Assembly: GCA_041394265.1 (NCBI GenBank)
Contig: JAWKIO010000005.1
Span: 992,001 to 1,056,000, forward strand
Reading direction: 5' to 3'
Source of the DNA: Acidimicrobiales bacterium
GTDB taxonomy: Bacteria; Actinomycetota; Acidimicrobiia; Acidimicrobiales; SZUA-35
DNA length: 64,000 nt
Position numbers and translations under genes: made by a program. Every line of letters begins with the position of its first letter. Position 1 is the stretch's first letter. The notes under the pieces were generated by a model that worked only from the letters and a program-made list of their open reading frames with translations, made no database searches and was not told the origin of the DNA. Positions 58,565 through 64,000 of this stretch are shown here, one piece after another.

Positions 58565-59755
58565 TCAGTCAAGACCGAAGAGGGTCGTTGCGTTGCCGCC
58601 GATGAACTTGGCCTGATCCTCGGCCGGGAACATCGCCACCAACGTGTTGAGGTCGTGCACGTACTCGGGTGTGTGATCGGCATGCGGGAAGTCCGATGCC
58701 CACAGGAACCGCTCGACGCCGAACCGTTCGGCCAGCGCCGGGATGGTGCGCTCGTCGGGGTCGCAGCTGATCCAGATGCGGTCGCGGAAGTAGTCGCTCG
58801 GCTTGTGTTCGAGTGGCACCCGGTTACCGATGAAGGTGTGGCCGTACACGGCGTCGATGCGGTCGAGCCAGTAGCCGATCCAGCCGCCACCTGACTCGAG
58901 CACCAACACCTTCAGCTTCGGGAACAGATCGAAGACTCCGTAGTCGAAGAGGGTCGTGAACTGCTGGCGGACGCCGTCGGACGCCATCACCGACGCCAGC
59001 AGTCGGAGTTCCTTCACGTTCTCCCAACTTCCCATGCGCTCACCCTTGGTCCACTGCGGCTCGAAGGTGGGGTGGATGGCGAAGGGGACGCCGAGGTCTT
59101 GGGCGGCGGCGAACACGACGTGGTGGTCGGGATGCCCGAGCGGCTTGGCGTCGTGGGTGAAGGGGCACACGTAGGCACCCTTCGCTCCGTCGTTGACCGC
59201 CCGCTCGAGTTCCTTGGCCGCGGCCGCCGGGTCGCTGAGCGAGAGGTGGGCGGTCGGCACCAGGCGCGGCTCGCCGGCGCAGAACTCGGTGATCCAGCGG
59301 TTGTACGCCTTGGTGTAGGCCTGGGCCAGGGCCGGGTCCTTCACCTCTGCTTCCCACAGCAAACCGACCGTGGTGTAGAGGATGGCGGTGTCGATGTTCT
59401 CGGCGTCGAGCACCTCGATGCGTTCGCCGGCATGCATCGTGCCGTAGGGCGCCTCACGGAGATAGGTGCGCTCGGGATCCTTCTGCAGCGCACCGAGATC
59501 GGGATAGCCCATGGCGCCGAGCGTCGAGGGGAAGCCGCGGCGAGACATCGTGGAGCGGCGACCGTCGATCTCGAGTTCTTCGAGTCCGTTCTCGTCGAGC
59601 ACGATGCGCAACGCCCGGTCTCGGAACTCCGGATCGATGTAGTCCTCCCACAGCGTGGGCGGTTCGAGAATGTGGCCGTCGGCGTCGGCGGCGCCATCGA
59701 CGGCGACGCGATGGGTCTCGTGGATCGGCTTGGAAGCAGCGACGAAGGTGGTCAT
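58565..59755 (-). CDS. Amidohydrolase family protein (ACMSD-like metal-dependent hydrolase)
   Basis: A 396-residue TIM-barrel amidohydrolase. 'AADADGHILEPPTLWEDYID' has the HxH-like first strand as DADGH, 'GVPFAIHPTFEPQW' the metal His, and 'FLWASDFPHADHTPE' the C-terminal Asp. This ACMSD-type group includes decarboxylases and hydrolases acting on aromatic or open-chain acids. The ATG 59755 is the natural start; the longer upstream frame is composed of repeat DNA. Substrate unknown. Confidence 0.9.
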   Translation of the reverse strand: MTTFVAASKPIHETHRVAVDGAADADGHILEPPTLWEDYIDPEFRDRALRIVLDENGLEELEIDGRRSTMSRRGFPSTLGAMGYPDLGALQKDPERTYLREAPYGTMHAGERIEVLDAENIDTAILYTTVGLLWEAEVKDPALAQAYTKAYNRWITEFCAGEPRLVPTAHLSLSDPAAAAKELERAVNDGAKGAYVCPFTHDAKPLGHPDHHVVFAAAQDLGVPFAIHPTFEPQWTKGERMGSWENVKELRLLASVMASDGVRQQFTTLFDYGVFDLFPKLKVLVLESGGGWIGYWLDRIDAVYGHTFIGNRVPLEHKPSDYFRDRIWISCDPDERTIPALAERFGVERFLWASDFPHADHTPEYVHDLNTLVAMFPAEDQAKFIGGNATTLFGLD

Positions 59756-59786
59756 GTGCCATCTTTGCCGCCGCTGCCGCGGCAAC

Positions 59787-59861
59787 GCCAACTGCGCCAG
59801 TGCCAACTGCGCCAGTGAGAACCGCGCCGACGCCAACTGTGGCGACGCCATCTGCGGCGAC
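59787..59861. repeat. 15-bp tandem repeat, 5 units
   Basis: Units at 59787, 59802, 59817, 59832 and 59847 share the pattern GCCAACTGCGCCAGT; the first two are identical and the others differ at 3-5 positions. They begin 32 bases upstream of the amidohydrolase ATG on its 5' side. They share the CCAACT block with the palindrome units nearby. Confidence 0.85.
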
Positions 59862-59885
59862 GAACGGTGACGCCACCCAGTACCG

Positions 59886-59995
59886 CCAACTCTCGGCCCA
59901 CGAGCCCACGCCCGACCAACTCTCGGCTTACCAGCCCGGATCTGGGCCGGAGGGCCGAGAGTTCGTTCTCGGTGGGTTCGACAGCCGAGAGATCG
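59886..59995. repeat. 110-nt four-arm palindrome, left partner bracketing the cysteine-rich gene
   Basis: Four 22-nt units: two direct at 59886-59907 and 59916-59937 (each starting CCAACTCTCGGC) and two inverted at 59944-59965 and 59974-59995. Spacers are 8, 6 and 8 nt. First direct pairs best with first inverted (18/22), second with second. It ends 15 bases before the GTG of the next gene and therefore covers the leader region. Same layout as 60686-60793. Confidence 0.9.
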
Positions 59996-60010
59996 TGGCA
60001 GGCTGCGGGG

Positions 60011-60688
60011 GTGCACCCCGCCGCCGACGACGCTGACCACGTGGAGATCGAGGACGACGGCACGACGTGGCGATTCGATCGCTCGTTCCTCGAGTCGAAC
60101 TGGACCTGCCTTTGGGGCGACGGCTGCCAGGGGATCCTCGATCGACCGGCCGCCGAACTGCAGCAGGGTTGCTGCAGCCTCGATGCCGAACTCGACCCCG
60201 ACGAGGCCCGAATGCTCTCGGCACTTGCTCCGATGCTCGACAGGTCACGCTGTCAGTTCCATGCCGAGCTGAGCGAGCACGGGCCGTTCACCGACTTCTC
60301 GGGTGACGAGACCGGCTGGCACACCCGAGTCGTCGACGGCGCCTGCATCTTCCTCAACCGACCGGGGTTCGCAGGTGGCGCCGGTTGTGCGCTCCACCTC
60401 GAAGCCGTCGCACAGGGCGAGTCACCGATCGACTGGAAGCCGGGTGTGTGTTGGCAACTCCCGATCCACATCGACTGGGAGGCCACCGGCGACGACACCG
60501 AGACCGCCACGGTCCGGGCTTGGCGACGAGCCGATTGGGGCAGCCACGGCGAGACCATGGCCTGGTGTTGTACCGAATCGCCCGATGCGTTCCGAGGCAG
60601 CGAGCGGGTGATCGACAGCCTCGCCGACGAACTCGAGGCGATGGTCGGCACGGAGGTCTTCGTCGAACTCCGTCGCCGCCTCACCTGA
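60011..60688 (+). CDS. Conserved actinobacterial cysteine-rich hypothetical protein
   Basis: A 225-residue protein from GTG 60011. Conserved-looking segments are 'TWRFDRSFLESNWTCLWGDGCQGI', 'LQQGCCSLDAEL', 'TRVVDGACIFLNRPGFAGGAGCALH', 'DWKPGVCWQLP' and 'TMAWCCTESPDAF', giving about ten cysteines in small clusters suggestive of metal binding. I recall similar uncharacterised proteins in many actinobacteria, but no function. No signal peptide. It is a lone plus-strand gene between minus-strand neighbours and is bracketed by two four-arm palindromes; the stop codon is the first triplet of the right one. Confidence 0.8.
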   Translation: MHPAADDADHVEIEDDGTTWRFDRSFLESNWTCLWGDGCQGILDRPAAELQQGCCSLDAELDPDEARMLSALAPMLDRSRCQFHAELSEHGPFTDFSGDETGWHTRVVDGACIFLNRPGFAGGAGCALHLEAVAQGESPIDWKPGVCWQLPIHIDWEATGDDTETATVRAWRRADWGSHGETMAWCCTESPDAFRGSERVIDSLADELEAMVGTEVFVELRRRLT

Positions 60689-60793
60689 ACTGTCCACACT
60701 CGAGCCCAACCGTGCCAACTGTCCACGCTGAAGCCCCGAACTGAGCTCCAGTGTGGACAGTTCGGACGGATGGGCTTCAGGCTCGACAGTTCG
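60686..60793. repeat. 108-nt four-arm palindrome, right partner bracketing the cysteine-rich gene
   Basis: Four 22-nt units: direct at 60686-60707 and 60715-60736 (AACTGTCCAC core), inverted at 60743-60764 and 60772-60793. Spacers are 7, 6 and 7 nt. First direct pairs best with first inverted (19/22, including a perfect 14-bp GAACTGTCCACACT stem) and second with second (18/22). It lies between convergent genes and starts with the TGA stop of the cysteine-rich gene. Confidence 0.9.
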
Positions 60794-60868
60794 GCCATTG
60801 ATAGGGCCCGGGCGGCGGGTCGGGGCGGCGGGTCGACGCAGCGGACCGGTGAGGCGGGCTCTGAACGG

Positions 60869-61726
60869 TCAGAGTTGGGCGAGCGCTCGATCGACCGCTG
60901 CGGCGTAACCGCCACCGAACTTGATGGCATGGACGACGAGCGGCGGGAGCTGGTTGAGCGCGATCCGGTCTCGCCAGCCGTCGGCCAGCGGGAAGACCTC
61001 GTGGTAGGCAGCGAACGCGGCGTCGCCGAAGCCACCGAAGAGCAGCATCATCGCCAGATCGAACTCTCGATGGCCACCGAAGCACGCCGGATCGATCAGC
61101 CAGCTGCGACCCGAACGATCGACGATTCGGTTCCCTGCCCAGAGGTCGCCGTGCAGCAGACTGGGTGGCTCCGCCGGCGGGGCCACCTCATCCATCCGCT
61201 CGCAGAGTCCGAGGATGCGGGCGATCGCCGCATCGCCCAGTGCCGCCCGATCCGCAGCGATGCGGGCCAGCGGACGCAGCCGACGCTCGGACAGGAACGA
61301 GGCCCACGAATCACAGGGCCCGTTCGGCAGGCCGAGACTTCCCGTTGTTCGACCATCGGGCCGACCGAAACACTCGAAGCCGCTGGAGTGCAGCGCGGCC
61401 AGCGCTCGACCGAACGAAGCCTCGTCCGATGGCGCCGAGCGCGCTTCGTCGACCCACTCGAGCACGAGCAGCGGAGGCTCGTCGCTGGCATGCAGGAGCG
61501 CTGGCACGGCCGCAGCTCCCGTCGCAGCGAGCCACTCGAGCCCCGCCGCCTCGGTGGTGAAGAAGTGAGGAGGAGGGTTGCCATGCGTCTTGGCGAAGAC
61601 CGTGCGACCGTCGGCCAGCTCGACGCAATGTGCCGAGGCGAAGTCGCCACCGCTCAGTGTTTCACTCGCGACCACGTCGACGCCGAGCGCGGCCGCAACC
61701 CGTTCGCGGAGGACGTCAGGCAACAC
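60869..61726 (-). CDS. Fructosamine kinase family protein (FN3K-like)
   Basis: A 285-residue kinase of the aminoglycoside-phosphotransferase fold. 'VFAKTH' has the ATP-binding Lys, 'SLLHGDLWAGNRIVDRSGRSWLIDPACFGGHREFDLAMM' holds the catalytic Asp (HGDLWxGN) and metal Asp (IDPA). FN3K-type kinases phosphorylate fructosamine or ribulosamine residues on proteins to trigger deglycation. 12 bases separate it from the acyl-CoA synthetase gene upstream, so it may be co-transcribed. Confidence 0.9.
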   Translation of the reverse strand: MLPDVLRERVAAALGVDVVASETLSGGDFASAHCVELADGRTVFAKTHGNPPPHFFTTEAAGLEWLAATGAAAVPALLHASDEPPLLVLEWVDEARSAPSDEASFGRALAALHSSGFECFGRPDGRTTGSLGLPNGPCDSWASFLSERRLRPLARIAADRAALGDAAIARILGLCERMDEVAPPAEPPSLLHGDLWAGNRIVDRSGRSWLIDPACFGGHREFDLAMMLLFGGFGDAAFAAYHEVFPLADGWRDRIALNQLPPLVVHAIKFGGGYAAAVDRALAQL

Positions 61727-61738
61727 CGCCTTCGACGA

Positions 61739-63334
61739 TCAGCTCTGGGTGATCTCAGGAAGACGAGACCGCAGCTCGGCTTTTGCCACCTTGTTCAGCA
61801 TCGAGCGCGGGAGCTCGTCGACGATGTGGACATCTCGCACCACCTTGAAGTCGGCGAGGTTCGCCCGGCAGTGCTCGATGATCGTGTCGGCCATGGTCGA
61901 GGTGTCGGCCCCGGGGAGCGGGATCACGAACACCACCGGGATCTCGTCGAGCATGAAGTGCTTCTGGGCAACGACCGCGCACTCGTCGACCAGGCCGGTC
62001 ATCATGATCACGCTCTCGATCTCGGACGCGGCCACGTTCTCGGCCCCGACCTTCAGCATGTCCTTGCTGCGGTCGCTGAAGTAGAGCCAGCCGTCGTCGT
62101 CGATGCGGATCACATCGCCGGTGTTGAACCAACCGTTCTCGTCGAAGGCGTCGGCGTTGGCTTGCGGGTTGCCGTAGTACTCCTTGAACAGAGACACGCC
62201 TCGCACGCCACGCACGTGGAGGACACCCTTGCCACCCGGTCCCACGATCGAGCCGTCGTCGTCACGGATCTGCAGCTCATATTCGGGGGCGACCCGACCG
62301 ATCGTGCCCGACGGTCCGGGCTGGTCATAGTCGGTGACGATACCGTGGGTCAGGGTCTCGGTCATCCCCCACCATCCCATCACCTGGACGCCAAAGTGCT
62401 CGGCGATCGACGGGAGATGCGCCGCCGTTCCCCACATGCGGTAGTGGTGGTCGGGCACGGGCTGGTTGGCGATGGCCTTGAAGGCGAACGGGATGGTCGA
62501 CAGCCATGTGGCCTTGTTGGCGATCGACACGTCCCAGAAGCGCGACGCCGAGAACTTCGGCTGCACCACGAGGGTCCCGCCCGACCAGTGGGTCGCGAGC
62601 ATCGAGTAGCCCTGGGCGTTGGTGTGGAACAGTGGCATGAACGCGATCGTGGTGTCGTCGTTGCGTAGCCGCATGTGGATGGCCGACACCTTGCCGGCCC
62701 ACAGCCCGTTGGCGTGGGTCCACAGCACCGCCTTCGGGCGAGAGGTCGTGCCCGAGGTGAACTGCACGCTGAGGTTGCGCATGGGATCGGCGGGCAGCTC
62801 GGGCGGCTGGCCGTTGCTCAGCAGATCGGCGAATGGCACGGCATCGAACGTCAACGCATCGATCGGCGCAGCGGGCGGTTCGCCGGCATCGTTGTCGGTG
62901 ACGGCCACGAACCGCAGCTCGGGGCACGAGTCGAACATCAGCTGTGCATAGGTCGGCTGCGTGATCGCGCATACCGCCGACACGTGGTCGGAGAAGTAGC
63001 TGAGGTCTCGGGCCACCGAGTGGGTGTTCGTCGAGACGGCGACCGCGCCAAGTTCGGCGCACCCGTACCAAGCGATCAAGAACTCGAGCGAGTTGTCGAG
63101 GTGGATGATCACGAAGTCGCCGGACCGCACACCCCGCTCGTGCAGCCCCGCAGCAAGTGAGCGAGCCTGCGCTTGCAGCTCGGCGTAGGTGAGCACCGCA
63201 CGGTCGCCCGTGAACGGCTCCCAGACGACCGCCACCTTGTCGGGCGACCGCCGCACCCACTGGGAGAGCATCCACGGGATGTCCATCCCATCCATCGATT
63301 GGATTCGTGAGGCGTCGATCTGGTCGCTGAGCAC
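61739..63334 (-). CDS. AMP-binding acyl-CoA synthetase
   Basis: A 531-residue adenylate-forming enzyme with GTG start. Motifs: 'VQFTSGTTSRPKAVLWTH' (P-loop-like A3), 'GWWGMTETLTHGI' (A5), 'WFNTGDVIRIDDDGWLYFSDRSKDMLKVGAENVAASEIE' (A7-A8 hinge), and C-terminal 'LPRSMLNKVAKAEL' with the acyl-adenylate lysine. It activates a carboxylic acid as acyl-CoA; chain length is unknown. Confidence 0.94.
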   Translation of the reverse strand: MLSDQIDASRIQSMDGMDIPWMLSQWVRRSPDKVAVVWEPFTGDRAVLTYAELQAQARSLAAGLHERGVRSGDFVIIHLDNSLEFLIAWYGCAELGAVAVSTNTHSVARDLSYFSDHVSAVCAITQPTYAQLMFDSCPELRFVAVTDNDAGEPPAAPIDALTFDAVPFADLLSNGQPPELPADPMRNLSVQFTSGTTSRPKAVLWTHANGLWAGKVSAIHMRLRNDDTTIAFMPLFHTNAQGYSMLATHWSGGTLVVQPKFSASRFWDVSIANKATWLSTIPFAFKAIANQPVPDHHYRMWGTAAHLPSIAEHFGVQVMGWWGMTETLTHGIVTDYDQPGPSGTIGRVAPEYELQIRDDDGSIVGPGGKGVLHVRGVRGVSLFKEYYGNPQANADAFDENGWFNTGDVIRIDDDGWLYFSDRSKDMLKVGAENVAASEIESVIMMTGLVDECAVVAQKHFMLDEIPVVFVIPLPGADTSTMADTIIEHCRANLADFKVVRDVHIVDELPRSMLNKVAKAELRSRLPEITQS

Positions 63335-63402
63335 GGTGCACCTGTCATGGGTCGAGGACGGACGGCACCGCCGAAGCTAATCCGCAGGGTCGGGATGAGC
63401 CA

Positions 63403-63978
63403 TTACGCGTCGGGCCAGCGACGCTCCACGCCGTTCGGCAGGGGAACAGCGAAGGCGTTGAGGGTCAGCGAGATGAGGCAGTAGTAGCCGCATAGTGACA
63501 CCAACTCGACCATCTGCTGCTGACCCAGGAGGTCGGCAGCGGCCTGGTAGATCTCGGGGTCGAGCCGACCGTCGCGCACCAACTGGTACGCCAGTTCGTA
63601 GACGATCCGCTCGTCGTCGCGATCGAACGTGGGTGTCTCCCCTGCCCCGATCGCGTCGACCGTCGCTGCCGTCACGCCCGCGTCCAACGCCATCGTCGAA
63701 TGGGCGTACCACTCGAACTCGGACTTCCAGCGGGCCCCGACGGTGATGATCGCCAGCTCGATGAGGCGACGATCCAGGTCCATCTCGAAGCGGAGGGAAG
63801 CACCGAGGCGCGACAGGTTCTTGCCGATCGTGGGCGCGTGCAGCCACGCGTTGAACGGGCCATGGAGGCCGCCCTCGTCGTTCACGAGGCTGTCGCCCCG
63901 CGGGCCCAGGATGGCGTCCCACAGTGCAGCACCCTGCTCGTCGAGTTGGTCCTTGGTGAGTGAGGTCAGTCGAGTCAT
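63403..63978 (-). CDS. Carboxymuconolactone decarboxylase family protein
   Basis: A 191-residue AhpD-fold protein: 'GPFNAWLHAPTIGKNLSRLGASLRFEMDLDRRLIELAIITVGARWKSEFEWYAHSTMALDAG' is the CMD core with Glu/His in place of the CxxC redox pair, so peroxidase activity is unlikely. 'QQMVELVSLCGYYCLISLTLNAFAVPLP' closes it. It stands 68 bases upstream of the acyl-CoA synthetase gene in the same direction; a shared catabolic role is plausible. The start lies 22 bases from the window edge. Confidence 0.88.
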   Translation of the reverse strand: MTRLTSLTKDQLDEQGAALWDAILGPRGDSLVNDEGGLHGPFNAWLHAPTIGKNLSRLGASLRFEMDLDRRLIELAIITVGARWKSEFEWYAHSTMALDAGVTAATVDAIGAGETPTFDRDDERIVYELAYQLVRDGRLDPEIYQAAADLLGQQQMVELVSLCGYYCLISLTLNAFAVPLPNGVERRWPDA

Positions 63979-64000
63979 GGCCGCGACACTAGATTGCGGC

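Noticed and set aside
59756..60040. N-terminal extension of the amidohydrolase (95 extra residues)
   Set aside because: The extension is encoded by 15-bp tandem repeats and the palindrome; family homology starts at the ATG at 59755.
1..64000. tRNA or rRNA genes
   Set aside because: No cloverleaf with a GTTCRANNC T-loop or rRNA-like conserved block was recognised in any intergenic gap.

Overview
The window is high-GC DNA from a free-living actinobacterium. Frequent GTG starts, an F420-type LLM oxidoreductase, a fused indolepyruvate oxidoreductase, many CoA-linked catabolic enzymes, Tat/lipoprotein signals and actinobacterial conserved hypotheticals suggest the class Acidimicrobiia (Ilumatobacter-like); that placement is inference, since no rRNA or ribosomal gene is present. 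I see no rRNA, tRNA, CRISPR array, insertion sequence or prophage. Coding density is high and no gene-free stretch exceeds 300 bases; the longest (52251-52526 and 59756-60010) hold palindromes and tandem repeats described below.

Left third (1-25 kb): a membrane protein cut by the window edge, an FMN-binding protein coupled to a DUF3179 lipoprotein, a frameshifted N-acyl-D-amino-acid deacylase, a LysR regulator, a P-loop kinase, a very large fused indolepyruvate ferredoxin oxidoreductase, a DUF4214 secreted protein, a persulfide-dioxygenase-like MBL/rhodanese protein, two MFS transporters, a short BLUF photoreceptor, a DEAD-box RNA helicase, a TauD-type dioxygenase, a CAP-domain secreted protein, an EthD protein and a beta-carbonic anhydrase.

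Middle (25-48 kb): two GGDEF-EAL cyclic-di-GMP proteins (one membrane-bound, one with GAF/PAS), a polyamine-type ABC importer (ATPase, Tat lipoprotein binding protein, two permeases) followed by an M20 amidohydrolase, a transketolase-transaldolase pair, a dimethylformamidase-like protein, a YbaK protein, a VOC/carboxymuconolactone-decarboxylase pair, a small ribbon-helix-helix-like gene with an apparent frameshift, a crotonase, and an ABC exporter pair next to a YbaY-type lipoprotein.

Right third (48-64 kb): lipid/CoA metabolism and catabolism: SDR, LLM oxidoreductase, acyl-CoA dehydrogenase, GntR regulator, pentapeptide-repeat protein, then a tight minus-strand operon (VOC, IclR, CoA transferase family III, short citrate-synthase-like lyase, MetE-like protein) that reads as an unassigned CoA-dependent catabolic route; then YceI, an amidohydrolase, a conserved cysteine-rich protein, a fructosamine-kinase-like protein, an acyl-CoA synthetase and a second carboxymuconolactone-decarboxylase protein.

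The most unusual signal is structural. Two single plus-strand genes embedded in minus-strand surroundings, the BLUF gene and the cysteine-rich gene, are each bracketed on both sides by a matched pair of intergenic palindromes. All four palindromes can be described with 22-nt units that begin with a conserved AACT block and are arranged around a 6-7 nt centre (unit-centre-inverted unit around BLUF; two units-centre-two inverted units around the cysteine-rich gene). This looks like a palindrome-bounded single-gene cassette or insulator arrangement and is the best candidate here for something undescribed.
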